DNA of 64,000 nt from Alphaproteobacteria bacterium (GTDB lineage Bacteria; Pseudomonadota; Gammaproteobacteria; Burkholderiales; Burkholderiaceae_C): NCBI GenBank assembly GCA_030054175.1, contig JASGCM010000003.1, positions 116,324-180,323 of the forward strand, read 5' to 3'. A program made the position numbers and the translations under genes. A model generated the notes under the pieces. The model saw only the letters and a program-made list of their open reading frames with translations, ran no database searches and was not told the DNA's origin. Of the stretch, positions 1 to 11,089 are shown piece by piece; position 1 is the first letter of the stretch; each line of letters starts with the position of its first letter.

Positions 1-844
1 CCTGAGCCCCACCGACCGACAGCGGGCCCGACACGCATTGGCGCTCGACTTCCTGAAAGCCGGGCTGTTGGACCGCGCGGAAGACAACCTGCGTCAATTG
101 CAAGGCACCCCTTTGCAAACCCAAGCCTGGCTGGCGCTGCTCATTATCCACGAGCGCTCGCGAGATTGGGCGGCCGCCTTTGATGTAGCGCGACAACTGA
201 GCGCCAGCGGCGAAGCCCAATTCCAGACGCGACAAGCACACTACCTGTGCGAGCAGGCTGCGGCTCTGCCTCCAGAATCCGCCGAGCAGCGCATCGCCCT
301 GCTCAAAGAGGCCAGCACCGTCGCCCCGCAATCGGTGCGCCCCCGCCTGGCCTTGGCCGAAGAGTACGAAACCTTGGGCCGCCCCGCCGATGCCTTGACG
401 CAACGGCTGACATTGTCGCGTGAAATGCCCAGATACCTGCCCTTGCTGGCCGCCGGTTTGGTGCGTTTGGGCATGACACAAGGCCGCTTGGATGAGGTGC
501 TTGAGTTGCTGCAGTCGCATGCCCAAGACGCCCCATCGCTCGATGTGATGGAGGCGCTGGCGACCCTGGATCAAGCTCAGGGGCATGCCGATGTGCAAAG
601 CCGCTACGCCGATCACTTGACCAAAGAGCCCTCGCTGGTGGCGGCACGGGCTTGGTTGGCCCATGAACCACTGCAACACGAATCGCAGCGTGCGGCGCTG
701 GAGCGGGCGCTCGAGCGTGCCGCCCTGCCATTGCGACGTTACCGTTGCGCCGCCTGTGGCTTCGAAGCGCAGCGCCATTTTTGGCAATGCCCGGGCTGCC
801 AAGCCTGGGACAGCTACCCGCCCCGACGCGCGGAGGAACTATGA
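1..844 (+). CDS. lapB: LapB/YciM LPS assembly protein (5' partial)
   Basis: The reading frame is open from base 2, so the N-terminus lies outside the window; the visible part begins within an RxRHALALDFLKAGLLDRAE-like TPR stretch. About 200 residues of tetratricopeptide helices follow. The C-terminus is a rubredoxin-like zinc ribbon with two CxxC pairs (YRCAACGF and CPGC). That TPR-plus-ribbon arrangement is characteristic of LapB (YciM), an inner-membrane protein that tunes LpxC turnover and coordinates lipopolysaccharide synthesis. The stop overlaps the rfaE1 start by four bases (ATGA), indicating translational coupling with a heptose gene of the same LPS pathway. Identity is confident; the membrane anchor cannot be checked. 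Confidence 0.93.
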   Translation, partial: LSPTDRQRARHALALDFLKAGLLDRAEDNLRQLQGTPLQTQAWLALLIIHERSRDWAAAFDVARQLSASGEAQFQTRQAHYLCEQAAALPPESAEQRIALLKEASTVAPQSVRPRLALAEEYETLGRPADALTQRLTLSREMPRYLPLLAAGLVRLGMTQGRLDEVLELLQSHAQDAPSLDVMEALATLDQAQGHADVQSRYADHLTKEPSLVAARAWLAHEPLQHESQRAALERALERAALPLRRYRCAACGFEAQRHFWQCPGCQAWDSYPPRRAEEL

Positions 845-1773
845 GTCTGCCTGACCAGGAACGTCTGCGCCTCACCTGCGTGCTGGTGGTGGGCGACGTC
901 ATGCTCGATCGATATTGGCATGGAGTGGTCGACCGCATCAGTCCCGAGGCCCCCGTGCCCGTGGTGCATGTGCAGCGCGAAGAAGACCGTTTGGGCGGTT
1001 GCGGCAATGTGGCCCACAACGTGGTCAGTCTTGGCGCTCAGGCCAGTTTGCTGAGCGTGGTGGGCACCGATGCCACCGGGGATCGGCTGCATGATTTGTT
1101 GTCGCACAGCGGCATCCGGGCCGAATTGGGACGGGATCCGCAACTGTCGACCACGATGAAGTTGCGCATCATTGGTCGCCAGCAACAACTGCTGCGTGCC
1201 GATTTCGAGAATCAACCCAACCATGAGGTGCTGGCGTCTCTGACCCATCGGTACGGTCAGTTGCTGAGCAACCACCACTCGGTGTTGTTCTCTGATTACG
1301 GCAAAGGGGGCTTGACCCATGTGGCCGAGATGATCGGCCAAGCGCGCGAGTTGGGTTTGCCCGTTTTGATCGACCCCAAAGGGAGCGATTACTCTCGCTA
1401 TGTGGGTGCCGCCGTCATTACACCCAATCGGGCTGAATTGCGTGAAGTGGTGGGTGCCTGGCGCTCGGAATCACACCTGGAACAACTGGCCCAAAGCCTG
1501 CGCAGAGAGTTGGGTCTGGCAGGCCTCCTGGTCACGCGCAGCGAAGAAGGCATGACTTTGTTTGACGATGCAGGATCGATGCATATGGGTGCGCAAGCCC
1601 GCGAGGTCTTTGATGTCACAGGTGCAGGCGATACGGTCATTGCCACTTTGGCCACCTTGCTGGGTAGCGGCCTGACCTTGCGCGACGCACTGCCCTGGGC
1701 GAACAAAGCCGGCGGCATCGTGGTGGGCAAGTTTGGTACCGCCAGCGTCACTTGGGCCGAATTGTCGGCCTGA
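841..1773 (+). CDS. rfaE1: D-glycero-beta-D-manno-heptose-7-phosphate kinase
   Basis: A 310-residue PfkB/ribokinase-family kinase that phosphorylates heptose 7-phosphate at C1 during ADP-heptose synthesis for the LPS inner core. Visible signatures are the N-terminal [11 protein letters not shown] substrate region, the glycine-rich GGCGNVAHN segment, and the C-terminal DVTGAGDT anion-hole/catalytic-Asp motif. The length matches the kinase domain alone; the C-terminal adenylyltransferase domain of bifunctional HldE is absent, so a separate rfaE2 is expected elsewhere. The ATG at 841 is chosen because it overlaps the lapB stop and follows GGAGG; an in-frame upstream start at 745 would lie inside lapB. 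Confidence 0.95.
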   Translation: MSLPDQERLRLTCVLVVGDVMLDRYWHGVVDRISPEAPVPVVHVQREEDRLGGCGNVAHNVVSLGAQASLLSVVGTDATGDRLHDLLSHSGIRAELGRDPQLSTTMKLRIIGRQQQLLRADFENQPNHEVLASLTHRYGQLLSNHHSVLFSDYGKGGLTHVAEMIGQARELGLPVLIDPKGSDYSRYVGAAVITPNRAELREVVGAWRSESHLEQLAQSLRRELGLAGLLVTRSEEGMTLFDDAGSMHMGAQAREVFDVTGAGDTVIATLATLLGSGLTLRDALPWANKAGGIVVGKFGTASVTWAELSA

Positions 1774-1796
1774 ACCATGATCGACAGGAGAAACAC

Positions 1797-2801
1797 ATGA
1801 GCATCGTGGTCACCGGCGCAGCCGGCTTCATCGGCAGCAACATCATCCGCGGATTGAACTCGCGTGGCATCACCGACATCATCGCAGTCGACGACCTGAG
1901 CGACGGTGACAAGTTTCGCAACCTGGTCGACTTGCAGATCGCCGATTACATCGATCACCCCGAGTTTTACATCCGCTTCGCGGACGGCGATTACGGTGCG
2001 ATCGATTGCGTGTTCCACGAAGGCGCATGCAGCGACACCATGGAAACCGATGGCCGCTACATGATAGCCAACAACTTCGAGGTCTCCAAAGCACTCTTTC
2101 TGGCGTGCCAGGGTCAAGGTGCTCGATTGCTCTACGCCTCGTCGGCGGCGACTTATGGGGGCTCTGAAACCTTCATTGAGCGCCCTGAATTCGAGTGCCC
2201 GCTGAATGTCTATGGCTACTCGAAATTGCTGTTCGACCAGTGGGTGCGGCGCCAAATCGGCATGGGTTTTGACCAAACCCGCACGCAAGTGGCGGGCTTT
2301 CGTTACTTCAATGTGTACGGACTGCATGAGCAGCACAAGGGCCGCATGGCCAGCGTGGCCTTTCATCAGCATCAACAGTTCTTGAACGAGGGCCGGGTCA
2401 AGCTGTTTGGAGAGTACGGCGGTTACGCCGCCGGAGAGCAAAAGCGCGACTTTGTTTTCGTCGACGATGTGGTGGCGGTGAACCTGTGGTTCTTTGACCA
2501 TCCTCAAGCCTGTGGCTTGTTCAATTTGGGCTCGGGTCGGGCCCAACCGTTCAACGACGTCGCGCTGGCGATGGTCAACAGCCACCGTGCCGCACTGGGC
2601 GAAGCCGCACTGGGCTTGGCGCAGGCGGTGCAAGACGGGCTGATCGAGTACATTGGCTTCCCCGACGCGCTGCGCGGCCATTACCAATGTTTCACCCAGG
2701 CCGACTTGGGCGCCTTGCGTGCGGCGGGTTGCGATCACGCCTTCGCCGATGTGGCCACTGGCGTGAGGCGCTACATTCAGGGCTTGTCGGCCAAAGCGTA
2801 A
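1797..2801 (+). CDS. rfaD: ADP-L-glycero-D-manno-heptose 6-epimerase
   Basis: A 334-residue extended SDR enzyme that epimerises ADP-D,D-heptose to ADP-L,D-heptose, the last step of LPS heptose precursor synthesis. The N-terminus holds the Rossmann glycine motif TGAAGFIGS, and the catalytic Tyr/Lys pair is in NVYGYSK. The ATG at 1797 follows GACAGGAG and begins the family-typical [10 protein letters not shown]. It lies 23 bases after rfaE1, so lapB-rfaE1-rfaD appear to form one operon. Its 3' end overlaps the convergent 5-oxoprolinase gene by 25 bases. Confidence 0.95.
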   Translation: MSIVVTGAAGFIGSNIIRGLNSRGITDIIAVDDLSDGDKFRNLVDLQIADYIDHPEFYIRFADGDYGAIDCVFHEGACSDTMETDGRYMIANNFEVSKALFLACQGQGARLLYASSAATYGGSETFIERPEFECPLNVYGYSKLLFDQWVRRQIGMGFDQTRTQVAGFRYFNVYGLHEQHKGRMASVAFHQHQQFLNEGRVKLFGEYGGYAAGEQKRDFVFVDDVVAVNLWFFDHPQACGLFNLGSGRAQPFNDVALAMVNSHRAALGEAALGLAQAVQDGLIEYIGFPDALRGHYQCFTQADLGALRAAGCDHAFADVATGVRRYIQGLSAKA

Positions 2802-5800
2802 CCCCCACCCCCCGGGGTGTGGATCTCGAACACATCGCCCGGCTCGACTTCGACCTGCCCGATGTGGGCCAAGGTTTCTACCGCGCCGTCGCGTCGCACC
2901 ACCCGATTGATGCCGGTGGCGCCGTCGGCGCCGCCCTCCAAACCAAATGCGGGATGCTGGCGTCCATTGGACAAAATGCCCGCAGTCATGGCCTCCAGGA
3001 ATTGCACGCGACGCACGCCGCCATCGCCGCCACGCCAACGCCCCTGGCCGCCAGAGCTCTGGCGGATGCGGTAACTGAGCAGTCGGACGGGGAAGCGGAA
3101 CTCGAACACCTCGGGGTCAGTCAGCCGGGAATTGGTCATGTGGGCCTGAACCACCGAGGTGCCGTTGAAGCCGCCACACAAGCGACCCTCAGCATCGAAC
3201 ATTGGCCCGGCGCCGGTGCCCCCCGAAACGGTTTCGTAATACTGCACCCGCTGGTTGCCAAAAGTAAAGTTATTCATGGTCGGTTGGCTGCCGGCCATGA
3301 CTTGTAGCGCACCATACAGGGCGTTGGTGATACAACTGGATGTTTCCACATTGCCGGCCACGACCGAAGCCGGCGGCAGTGGGTTGAGCATGCAGCCACT
3401 GGGGATGATGACCTCAATGGGTTTGAGGCAACCCGCGTTGAGCGGGATGTCGTCTTCAACCAAGGTGCGGAACACGTACAACACGGCCGCCATGCAGACC
3501 GCACGCGGGGCATTGAAATTGTTGTCTTGCTGGGCTGAAGTGCCGGTGAAGTCAACCCGTGCAGCGCGACGAGCGGCGTCGATGGTGACAGATACCCGGA
3601 TCACCGCACCATTGTCCAGCGGAAAATCAAAGCGCCGGGTCTGCGCATCTCCAAAGCGAACCGCCAAGCGCGAGATCGCCCTGCGCACCGACTCTTCGGC
3701 GTTGTCTTGTACATGGCCCATGTACGCTCGAACCACACCCAGGCCGAATTGTTCGACCATGCGACGCAACTCTTGTACGCCTTTTTCGTTGGCGGCGATT
3801 TGCGCACGCAGATCGGCCATGTTTTGCGCAGGATTGCGGCTGGGATAGGCTCCACTGCCCAATAGCGCCAGCATCTCGGCTTCGCGCAGTCGGCCGGCGT
3901 CGACCAGCTTGAAGTTTTGAATCTGCACGCCCTCTTCATCGATGGTGCGTGAGAAGGGAGGCATAGAGCCCGGTGAGATGCCACCGATGTCAGCATGATG
4001 TCCGCGCGAGCCGACATAGAACACGGGCTCGGCATGGTCGTCCAAGAACACCGGCGTGATGACGGTCACATCGGGCAAATGGGTGCCGCCGTGGTAGGGG
4101 TCGTTGAGCACATACACGTCACCTGGTTTCATCTGCCCGGCGTTCTCGCGGATGACGGTCTGGATGCTTTCGCCCATCGAGCCCAAATGCACCGGCATGT
4201 GCGGCGCATTGGCGATCAGATGACCGGATTGATCAAATATGGCGCAAGAGAAATCGAGTCGTTCTTTGATGTTGACCGAGTAGGCCGTGTTTTGCAATTG
4301 CAAGCCCATTTGCTCAGCGATGTTCATGAACAGGTTGTTGAACACTTCGAGCAAGATGGGATCGACTCGGGTGCCCGCAGCAAAGGTTTGGCGGCGGACC
4401 TGGACCCGGCAGAGCACCAAATGATCCAGGGACGTCAGGCGCGCTTGCCAACCGGGTTCGATGACGGTGGTGGCATTGCGCTCGGCGATGATGGCCGGGC
4501 CATCGACCAGGTCGCCTGCACGCATGTCCTCGCGCACGACCAATGCAGCATCGCACCACTGCCCCTCGGTGTAGACGCGCACGGTGTCGCGGCGCGGCAC
4601 CTCTCGTGGCGGGTTCAGCGGCAAGCTGGATTCATGGGCGATGTCACCGGCGATAATGGCTTCGACGGACACGGCTTCCACGATCAGGGGTTTGCCCTCC
4701 ATCAAAAAGGCGAAACGCTGGCGGTATGCCTGCTCAAAACCGGCCTGGACTTCGGCCAAACTGCCATGCGAAACCACCAGGGCCAAATCGGTGCCCTCGA
4801 AACGCACATGCATGCGACAACGCAATTGAATCTGCCCTTGAGCCAGCGGTGAGCGTGCCAACTCATCGCGGGCCTGTGTAGCCATCTCTTCCAAGGCTTG
4901 CTCCCATTGGGTCTGGTGCGCCGATACCAATCGCACTTCAATGGCGCGCTCTTTGATCAGGCTTTGATCGGCCAAGCCCATGCCGTAGGCCGAGAGCACA
5001 CCCGCCAGAGGGTGTACCAAGACCTGTTGCATGCCCAAGGCATCGGCCACCAGACACGCGTGCTGTCCCCCGGCTCCCCCAAAGCATTGCAAGGTGTAAC
5101 GGGTGACGTCATAGCCACGGGCGACCGAGATTTTTTTGATGGCGTTGGCCATTTGCTGCACCGCAATCCGAACGAAACCCTCGGCCAGCGACTCGGGCGT
5201 GAGCTCGGCGCCCTGGTCAGGCGCTGCACGGCGAATTTCGCTGACCATGCGCTCAAAGGCCTGACGCACCACTTGGGCATCCAGCGGCTGGTTGGCTTGT
5301 GGCCCGAAGACAGCTGGAAAATGCGCCGGCTGAATTTTGCCCAGCAAAACGTTGGCATCGGTCACGGCCAAGGGGCCGCCACGGCGGTAGCTGGCAGGCC
5401 CAGGGTTGGCCCCGGCGCTTTGGGGCCCGACGCGCAAACGGGCACCGTCGAATTGCAAAATCGATCCGCCACCGGCAGCGACGGTGTGGATGCTCATCAT
5501 GGGCGCACGCATGCGCACGCCCGCGACTTGGGTTTCGAACTCGCGCTCGAATTCACCCGCATAGTGGCTGACATCGGTGGAAGTGCCACCCATGTCAAAG
5601 CCGATCACCCGCGCCGGGCCCTGCAACACTTCGCCGTGGGCAAAAGCCATCTCGGCGGTGCGGGCCATGCCGACGATACCGCCAGCCGGGCCCGAGAGGA
5701 TGGCGTCCTTACCCTGAAAAGCATGGGCATCGGTCAGGCCACCCGAGGACTGCATGAAAAACAAAGGCACGCCCGGCATTTCGGCGGCGACTTGCTCGAC

Positions 5801-6478
5801 GTAGCGGCGCAATATGGGCGAGAGGTAAGCGTCGACCACGGTGGTGTCACCCCGGCTGACCCACTTCATCAACGGGCTGACCTGGTGCGAAACGCTGACC
5901 TGCGCAAAACCGAGTTCACGGGCCAAGACCGCGGCCCGGGCTTCGTGGGCGGTATAGCGGTAGCCATGAACAAAGGCAATCGCCACGCTCTTGAACCCTC
6001 GACCCAGGGCGGCTTGCAAGGCCTGCCGCAGATGTGCTTCGTCCAAGGCTTGAACCACCTCGCCTTGCGCACCCATGCGTTCGCGTGCCTCAATGACTTC
6101 GGCATACAGCAACTCGGGCAATACGATGTGACGATCAAACAGACGTGGTCGGTTTTGGTAGGCGATGCGCAGCCCGTCGTGAAAACCCTCGGTGGTGACC
6201 AATAGGGTAGGCTCACCCTTGCGTTCGAGCAAGGCATTGGTGGCCACGGTGGTGCCCATCTTGACGCAGGCCACCTGCTCTGGCGCAATGGGTTGACCGG
6301 GTGCCAGTCCCAGCAAATGGCGGATGCCCGCAACCGCGGCGTCGAGATATTGCTCAGGGTTTTCGCTCAGCAGTTTGTGGGTCACCAAGGACCCATCAGG
6401 TCGTTTGCCAACGACATCCGTGAAAGTGCCGCCGCGATCGATCCAGAACTGCCAGCGGGCTTGCCCTTGGGTGTCCAT
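2777..6478 (-). CDS. oplaH: 5-oxoprolinase (ATP-hydrolysing), fused HyuA/HyuB type
   Basis: A 1,233-residue single-chain hydantoinase/oxoprolinase, near the usual length of fused 5-oxoprolinases. The N-terminal half is the HyuA-like ATPase domain: DRGGTFTDV nucleotide-binding loop near residue 12, [13 protein letters not shown], and [11 protein letters not shown]. The C-terminal half is HyuB-like, with [22 protein letters not shown] and a terminal HTPGGGGYA. Known members open 5-oxo-L-proline to L-glutamate using ATP; related fused enzymes act on hydantoins. The start at 6478 follows AAGGAGG, and the longer frame upstream overlaps DUF2848. It is the last gene of a seven-gene minus-strand run, which favours oxoproline as substrate. 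Confidence 0.9.
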   Translation of the reverse strand: MDTQGQARWQFWIDRGGTFTDVVGKRPDGSLVTHKLLSENPEQYLDAAVAGIRHLLGLAPGQPIAPEQVACVKMGTTVATNALLERKGEPTLLVTTEGFHDGLRIAYQNRPRLFDRHIVLPELLYAEVIEARERMGAQGEVVQALDEAHLRQALQAALGRGFKSVAIAFVHGYRYTAHEARAAVLARELGFAQVSVSHQVSPLMKWVSRGDTTVVDAYLSPILRRYVEQVAAEMPGVPLFFMQSSGGLTDAHAFQGKDAILSGPAGGIVGMARTAEMAFAHGEVLQGPARVIGFDMGGTSTDVSHYAGEFEREFETQVAGVRMRAPMMSIHTVAAGGGSILQFDGARLRVGPQSAGANPGPASYRRGGPLAVTDANVLLGKIQPAHFPAVFGPQANQPLDAQVVRQAFERMVSEIRRAAPDQGAELTPESLAEGFVRIAVQQMANAIKKISVARGYDVTRYTLQCFGGAGGQHACLVADALGMQQVLVHPLAGVLSAYGMGLADQSLIKERAIEVRLVSAHQTQWEQALEEMATQARDELARSPLAQGQIQLRCRMHVRFEGTDLALVVSHGSLAEVQAGFEQAYRQRFAFLMEGKPLIVEAVSVEAIIAGDIAHESSLPLNPPREVPRRDTVRVYTEGQWCDAALVVREDMRAGDLVDGPAIIAERNATTVIEPGWQARLTSLDHLVLCRVQVRRQTFAAGTRVDPILLEVFNNLFMNIAEQMGLQLQNTAYSVNIKERLDFSCAIFDQSGHLIANAPHMPVHLGSMGESIQTVIRENAGQMKPGDVYVLNDPYHGGTHLPDVTVITPVFLDDHAEPVFYVGSRGHHADIGGISPGSMPPFSRTIDEEGVQIQNFKLVDAGRLREAEMLALLGSGAYPSRNPAQNMADLRAQIAANEKGVQELRRMVEQFGLGVVRAYMGHVQDNAEESVRRAISRLAVRFGDAQTRRFDFPLDNGAVIRVSVTIDAARRAARVDFTGTSAQQDNNFNAPRAVCMAAVLYVFRTLVEDDIPLNAGCLKPIEVIIPSGCMLNPLPPASVVAGNVETSSCITNALYGALQVMAGSQPTMNNFTFGNQRVQYYETVSGGTGAGPMFDAEGRLCGGFNGTSVVQAHMTNSRLTDPEVFEFRFPVRLLSYRIRQSSGGQGRWRGGDGGVRRVQFLEAMTAGILSNGRQHPAFGLEGGADGATGINRVVRRDGAVETLAHIGQVEVEPGDVFEIHTPGGGGYALADKP

Positions 6479-6489
6479 GACAGCCTCCT

Positions 6490-7203
6490 TCAAGCGATCA
6501 CGGGCAGGGCCGTCACGGCGTACTCGTGCGACTGGGCCCAGGCATGCACCGGGTCTTTCAGCAGCAAACGGGTGCGCTCGGCCGGGCGGATGGCCACCCC
6601 CTGGGCGTTGGGGATGGCGGCGAAAGTGCCGCAGAACATGAAACAACCCTCGGCGGCCTGGCCAGAGGGCCAGAAACCGTCGCGCAAACTGAGCAAAGGC
6701 CGGATGGCGGCCAAGGTGCCCCGCTGGTAATCGATCCAACGGCCCTGCTCCCAAATTTGACTGCCCAACTCAATCTGGTCTTGATGTTCAAACACGTCGC
6801 GCCAACGCCAAGCGGTACGGGCCACGGGCTTGGCGCACATTTGTTTGGACACAGCCACCGAATAAGTCTCGACTTGGCGATCGGTGTGGTCAGAGCCCAC
6901 CGACAACCACCATTCCCCGTGGGCAAAAAACAGCACGGGCTCGGCTTCGCCGGAAGTGTGCTCTCCCAACATCTCCAGATGCTCATCCTGGGTCAATGCC
7001 GCCGCGCTGGCGCGGTAGTACAAAGGCACGGTCGAGGGGCGCGGAACACCCAAAGCTTCGAGTTCGACGATGTGGTGCTCGATGGCATCGGCATTGCGGC
7101 CTGTCCAACCGGCAATGACCAATTGGGTGGGTCGGATGGCGAGGTGCTTCAATTGGGTCACACCTGATTCCAGACTGAGGGCAGAGAAATGCAATTCGTT
7201 CAT
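6490..7203 (-). CDS. DUF2848 family protein
   Basis: A 237-residue cytoplasmic protein with no signal peptide or membrane segment. The sequence agrees with DUF2848, a family of unknown activity; recognisable pieces are VIAGWTGRN near residue 30, VPLYYR, and SVGSDHTDR near residue 103. It sits 11 bases upstream of the oxoprolinase and 7 bases downstream of the TRAP large permease, so it is probably cotranscribed with both. The context suggests an isomerase, lyase or hydrolase that handles the imported compound before or beside ring opening, but no catalytic residues can be assigned from the sequence. Confidence 0.75.
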   Translation of the reverse strand: MNELHFSALSLESGVTQLKHLAIRPTQLVIAGWTGRNADAIEHHIVELEALGVPRPSTVPLYYRASAAALTQDEHLEMLGEHTSGEAEPVLFFAHGEWWLSVGSDHTDRQVETYSVAVSKQMCAKPVARTAWRWRDVFEHQDQIELGSQIWEQGRWIDYQRGTLAAIRPLLSLRDGFWPSGQAAEGCFMFCGTFAAIPNAQGVAIRPAERTRLLLKDPVHAWAQSHEYAVTALPVIA

Positions 7204-7210
7204 GGTTGAC

Positions 7211-8593
7211 TCACATCATGGTTTGGGGCAGCCAAAGTGCGATCTGGGGAAAAACCATCAGCAGCAGTATGGCCAACATATAAACCGTCAAAAAGGGCAT
7301 AACACCCAAAAACACGTCGGTGATCGGACCGGCCTGTCTGCGCATGCCCTGCAAAACATACAGCACGGTGCCGTCAGGCGGGGAAATCATGGCAATTTCC
7401 ACCAGCATGGTGATGATGACACCAAACCAAATCGGGTCGTAACCCAAGGCCTTGACCACCGGAAACAGCAAGGGGATGGTGGTGATGACCATCGACATCC
7501 CTTCCATGAAGGTGCCCAGGGCCAAGTAAAAGCCAATGATCACCAACATGATGGCCCAACCGGGGATGGGCAGGCCGGTGAGAAACTTGGCCAGCATCTG
7601 CGGAATGCCCAAGGAAGAGAGGATGAAGTTCAGGAAGTAGGCACCCAGGAGGATCAGCGCGATCATCGAGGTGGTGCGTGCCGTGGCGTGCATGGATTCA
7701 GACAACATGCGCCAGTTCAGTCGCCGGTCGACCAATGCCAGCACCAAGGCACCGGCCACCCCCAAAGCCGCTGATTCGGTGGGCGTGGCCCAGCCAGCAT
7801 AGATGGTCCCCAACACCAAACCGATCAGTAACGTCATGGGCAGGAGGTCGGCCAAGCTGGCCCATTTCAGTGCCCAAGGCACGGACGCGACTCCGCCCGA
7901 CAAACCCAGCCGATGGCTGTACCAAAAAATCACAGACAAAAAGAGCAACACCACCAAAATGCTGGGGCCTACCGCCGCCAGATACAAGGCGCCCACCGAT
8001 GTCTCGGTGATCAATCCGTAAATGATGAAGGTGATGCCGGGCGGAATCAGATTCCCCAAGGCACCCCCGGCGGCCAAAGAGCCCAGGACCAGCTTGGGGG
8101 GGTAATGGGTTTTTTCGAAATAGGGCAAGGCCACCGAACCCATGGTCGCTGCGGTGGCCACGCTGGAGCCGGCAACGGCAGAGAACACCCCGCAAGACAC
8201 GATGTTGGTGTGCAGCAAACCACCGGGCCAACGCCCCATCCAGATGTTCAGGGCGCGGTACAGGCGATCAGACAAGCCGGCGCGCAACATGATTTCACCC
8301 ATCAACAAGAACAAGGGAACCGACACCAAGACGAAATTGGTGGAAGGCCCCCAGAGCATCTCGCCGATGAAATTCCAAAAAGGTCGATCGGACAGGCCAA
8401 ACCCTGCCATCAAGGCCAAGATGGACAAGGCCGCGCCGACATAAATACCACCCGCAAAAAAAGCCACGAAGGCGCCCAGCACCAGGCCCAACGACCACCA
8501 AGGCACCGCCACGGCCACGGTGGAGCCGCCACCGAACAGGGCCGAAAGACCCACGATGACGCCCATGATCAATAGAAAAACGATGGCGATCAT
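7211..8593 (-). CDS. dctM: TRAP transporter large permease (DctM)
   Basis: A 460-residue, highly hydrophobic protein with about a dozen predicted membrane segments, the length expected of the TRAP-T large subunit (DctM/SiaM type). Family-typical stretches include GLSDRLYRALNIWMGRWPGG, SGSSVATAATMG-like text and a conserved PPG in GNLIPPGITFIIYG. With the small permease it forms the sodium-coupled inner-membrane channel fed by the periplasmic receptor. Its start overlaps the small-permease stop by four bases (ATGA). It is part of the DUF1445-DctPQM-DUF2848-oxoprolinase run. Confidence 0.93.
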   Translation of the reverse strand: MIAIVFLLIMGVIVGLSALFGGGSTVAVAVPWWSLGLVLGAFVAFFAGGIYVGAALSILALMAGFGLSDRPFWNFIGEMLWGPSTNFVLVSVPLFLLMGEIMLRAGLSDRLYRALNIWMGRWPGGLLHTNIVSCGVFSAVAGSSVATAATMGSVALPYFEKTHYPPKLVLGSLAAGGALGNLIPPGITFIIYGLITETSVGALYLAAVGPSILVVLLFLSVIFWYSHRLGLSGGVASVPWALKWASLADLLPMTLLIGLVLGTIYAGWATPTESAALGVAGALVLALVDRRLNWRMLSESMHATARTTSMIALILLGAYFLNFILSSLGIPQMLAKFLTGLPIPGWAIMLVIIGFYLALGTFMEGMSMVITTIPLLFPVVKALGYDPIWFGVIITMLVEIAMISPPDGTVLYVLQGMRRQAGPITDVFLGVMPFLTVYMLAILLLMVFPQIALWLPQTMM

Positions 8594-9168
8594 GGTTTGA
8601 GCGGCGCTTTCCCCAAGGCTTGCAAGGTCTCGTCAGCTTCATCGCGGTCATTGCGGGCAGTGAGTTCAGCGTCCATCCGAGCGGCCTGCCCGCTGAGCAC
8701 CAAGGACACGCTGCGCGCCAAGACGGCCAAAACGGCCAGACCCAACAATATGAAACCCGCTGCCCACAGACCTTGTGGAATGACCAAAGGGGTACGCAGG
8801 GCCGACAAGTCTGTGGCGCCAAAGGCCAAAGAGTCGCGGGCCAGGGACACCGAGCCCCAAATGAAGAAGCCCACGGTAACGGCCAAGGCCAACAATGACA
8901 CAAGATGCAGCAACGCACGCCATTTCAGCGGCATGCGTTGCAGCAGGACATCGATGCGCACATGACCCCGTTCGAACAAAGTGCCAGCCAACCCCCAGCT
9001 CATGCCGATGGCCAGCAAATAACCATTGAGTTCGATGGTGGACTCGGAAGAAAACCCGAGCAACCGGCGCGCGAAGATGTCAAAGCAAATCAGCACGGTC
9101 ATGGCCAGGTAACACCAGCCCGCCATGCCCATCGCCCGACGCGACAGCCACTCGAGTATGCGCATCAT
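8590..9168 (-). CDS. dctQ: TRAP transporter small permease (DctQ)
   Basis: A roughly 192-residue protein with four hydrophobic segments, matching the DctQ small subunit of TRAP transporters. The start is ambiguous: tandem ATG codons lie at 9168 and 9165, and a longer frame would run back into dctP. I take 9168, ten bases after the dctP stop. The C-terminus is a charged cytoplasmic tail. It is coupled by an ATGA overlap to dctM. Confidence 0.9.
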   Translation of the reverse strand: MMRILEWLSRRAMGMAGWCYLAMTVLICFDIFARRLLGFSSESTIELNGYLLAIGMSWGLAGTLFERGHVRIDVLLQRMPLKWRALLHLVSLLALAVTVGFFIWGSVSLARDSLAFGATDLSALRTPLVIPQGLWAAGFILLGLAVLAVLARSVSLVLSGQAARMDAELTARNDRDEADETLQALGKAPLKP

Positions 9169-9178
9169 GAATCGGCTC

Positions 9179-10225
9179 TCAGCGCAGTTTGATGCCACTG
9201 ATCGGCTCGATCACCTCTTTGTACACCGTCGAGCAACGCTCGCCACAGCGCTTGATCCAACCCGGCAGCACGTCTTCAGCCAGTTCTTTTTGGAGGGTGG
9301 CGACCATATTGCCTTGAGGCTTGACTTCCACCATGGGACGCTTGACCAAGGTGTGCAGTTTGCAATCGGCGGCGCGGCCCACGTTACAAGCGATGCCGTC
9401 TTCGGTGGCATCCACACCCAGCTTCCACTGTGCTTCTTGCATGGCGGAGAAGGTCTTCTCGAACTGGGCTCGGATGGCCGGGTCGAGCTTGTTCCACCAA
9501 GCCAGGTTGACGAAGTAGCCCGAGGTGGACCAGGACAAAGACAGGGTGTAGAGGTGGGTGGCAACTTCAGGCCACTTCACGCCATTGCCGGAACCGGCAC
9601 CCGTGATGCCGCAATCCACCGTACCGCGCTCCAGGGCCGTGTACACCTCACCGAAAGCCAGGGAAACGGGTTGACCACCCAAAGCCTTGACCAGATCAGC
9701 AGAAGAGGGACCGTTGGTGCGCACCTTCAAACCTTTGATGTCGGCCAAAGTGGCGATGGGCTTGCGGCAAAAAAGCATCTGGCCCGAGAAAGGATAGGTG
9801 GCGACCAACTTGATGCCCAACTTTTCCAACTCTCTGTTGGCCACAGGAACCATGGCGTCGGCGACACGGCGGGCCTGACGGATGTCGGTGTTCATGCCAG
9901 CCAAATCCACACCATCCAAAATGGGCACGTCGCCCGACACGGTCGTCAGAGGCCCGGCGGCGATGTCCACCTGTCCCGAACGCACCAGGCGCAGGACCTC
10001 GGGACCGCTGACATTTCGCTCGGGCCAAGAGGCCAGGGTCACTTCCACTCGCCCCCCTGTGGCGCTGGCCATGCCATCGCGCAACAGGGGTTGATCGACC
10101 TTGGTGTATTGGGGCAAATTGGGAGCCACTTGGGTGATGGCTTGGACTGAAATTTTCTGGGCCTGAACCGCAGAGGTGGCCAACAGGGCCAGCGCCCATC
10201 CCATGGCGTGCAAACGAGTCTTCAT
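9179..10225 (-). CDS. dctP: TRAP transporter substrate-binding protein (DctP)
   Basis: A 348-residue periplasmic receptor. A Sec signal peptide of about 22 residues ends in SAVQA before QKIS. The conserved carboxylate-binding arginine of DctP proteins is probably the one in GLKVRTNGPSS. Four cysteines near the C-terminus (IACNVGRAADCK and KRCGERC) could form disulfides and are unusual for the family. AGGAG lies seven bases from the ATG at 10225 but only one base from the ATG at 10231, so 10225 is preferred. The neighbours predict a small carboxylate such as 5-oxoproline or a related acid as ligand. Confidence 0.92.
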   Translation of the reverse strand: MKTRLHAMGWALALLATSAVQAQKISVQAITQVAPNLPQYTKVDQPLLRDGMASATGGRVEVTLASWPERNVSGPEVLRLVRSGQVDIAAGPLTTVSGDVPILDGVDLAGMNTDIRQARRVADAMVPVANRELEKLGIKLVATYPFSGQMLFCRKPIATLADIKGLKVRTNGPSSADLVKALGGQPVSLAFGEVYTALERGTVDCGITGAGSGNGVKWPEVATHLYTLSLSWSTSGYFVNLAWWNKLDPAIRAQFEKTFSAMQEAQWKLGVDATEDGIACNVGRAADCKLHTLVKRPMVEVKPQGNMVATLQKELAEDVLPGWIKRCGERCSTVYKEVIEPISGIKLR

Positions 10226-10247
10226 CTTCATTCTCCTGGGTGAAAAA

Positions 10248-11036
10248 TCAAAGGCTGGCCAACGACACGTTGGTCAGATCGGTCACCAGCATGGCGCCTG
10301 GCGCGTGGGTGATGCAAAACGGCAGGCGGGCAGCCTGAACCACGGCCTGCGGCGTCACGCCGCACGCCCAAAAGACGGGCAACTCGTCGGGCAAGACCTC
10401 GACGGCGTCACCGTAATCGGGCGCGTCGAGTCTGGAAATGCCAATCTGACCCGGGTCACCCAAATGCACCGGAGCCCCGTGCACGCCGGGAAAACGCGAA
10501 GTGATTTGCACGGCACGTATGGCGTGGGCGGCTTTCATGGGGCGCATCGACACCACCATCGGACCATGGAAGGGGCCAGCCGCAACTGTGGAGAGATGGG
10601 TTTTGTACATGGCCACATTGCGACCTTGGGCCACGTGACGCAAAGGGACGCCGGCGTCCAGAAGCGCCTGCTCGAAGGAAAACGAACACCCGATCACGAA
10701 ACTGACCAGATCGTCGCGCCAGACTGCCCTCACATCGACGGGTTCATTGACCAAGTCACCGTCGCGCCAGACGCGGTAGCGTGGCAGGTCGGTGCGGATG
10801 TCGATGTCTTGCCCCAAACCTGGAAAGGCGACCTCGCCCGGGGCCGACACGCCCAACAAGGGACATGGCTTGGGATTGCGCTGACAAAACAACAGGAAAT
10901 CACCGGCGTATTGTGCCGGCAAGATCATCAGATTGCCTTGCACCAGATCAGGCGCCAGCCCCGAGGTGTGGCCCGATAGTTCGCCATTGCGGGCACGGGC
11001 GCGCAAGGCAAGACCGAGATTGTTTGCTTGAACCAT
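10248..11036 (-). CDS. DUF1445 family protein, D-glutamate cyclase/hydro-lyase type
   Basis: A 262-residue protein of the DUF1445 (UPF0317 'putative hydro-lyase') family, whose mammalian member DGLUCY cyclises D-glutamate to 5-oxo-D-proline. Family-like regions are [15 protein letters not shown] near residue 22, [15 protein letters not shown] near residue 110, and [10 protein letters not shown]. Linkage to an oxoprolinase and a TRAP importer fits metabolism of glutamate/oxoproline-type compounds. The start at 11036 has no Shine-Dalgarno sequence and lies almost at the transcription start predicted from a TTGACC-N17-AACACT promoter, so the message may be leaderless. An alternative in-frame ATG (near 10928) would remove conserved residues. 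Confidence 0.8.
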   Translation of the reverse strand: MVQANNLGLALRARARNGELSGHTSGLAPDLVQGNLMILPAQYAGDFLLFCQRNPKPCPLLGVSAPGEVAFPGLGQDIDIRTDLPRYRVWRDGDLVNEPVDVRAVWRDDLVSFVIGCSFSFEQALLDAGVPLRHVAQGRNVAMYKTHLSTVAAGPFHGPMVVSMRPMKAAHAIRAVQITSRFPGVHGAPVHLGDPGQIGISRLDAPDYGDAVEVLPDELPVFWACGVTPQAVVQAARLPFCITHAPGAMLVTDLTNVSLASL

Positions 11037-11041
11037 GCACT

Positions 11042-11089
11042 AGTGTTGCCAAGCAATGGCCGCAGGTCAATTGAAAAATTTCTTTTGAC
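11042..11089 (-). promoter_or_regulatory. Candidate promoter and LysR-type operator before the DUF1445 gene
   Basis: On the minus strand TTGACC (11070-11065), a 17-base spacer and AACACT (11047-11042) resemble a sigma-70 promoter. A perfect inverted repeat GTCAA-N14-TTGAC spans 11066-11089 and overlaps the -35 box; its spacing is broadly like LysR-regulator sites. It sits in the 54-base gap just after the lysR stop codon. Function is inferred. Confidence 0.4.

Noticed and set aside
1398..3038. 546-codon minus-strand open frame across rfaE1, rfaD and the oxoprolinase end
   Set aside because: It covers three recognised genes and its translation has no family features.
4898..6205. 435-codon plus-strand open frame inside the oxoprolinase gene
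   Set aside because: Antisense shadow of a well-conserved enzyme; no ribosome site and low-complexity composition.
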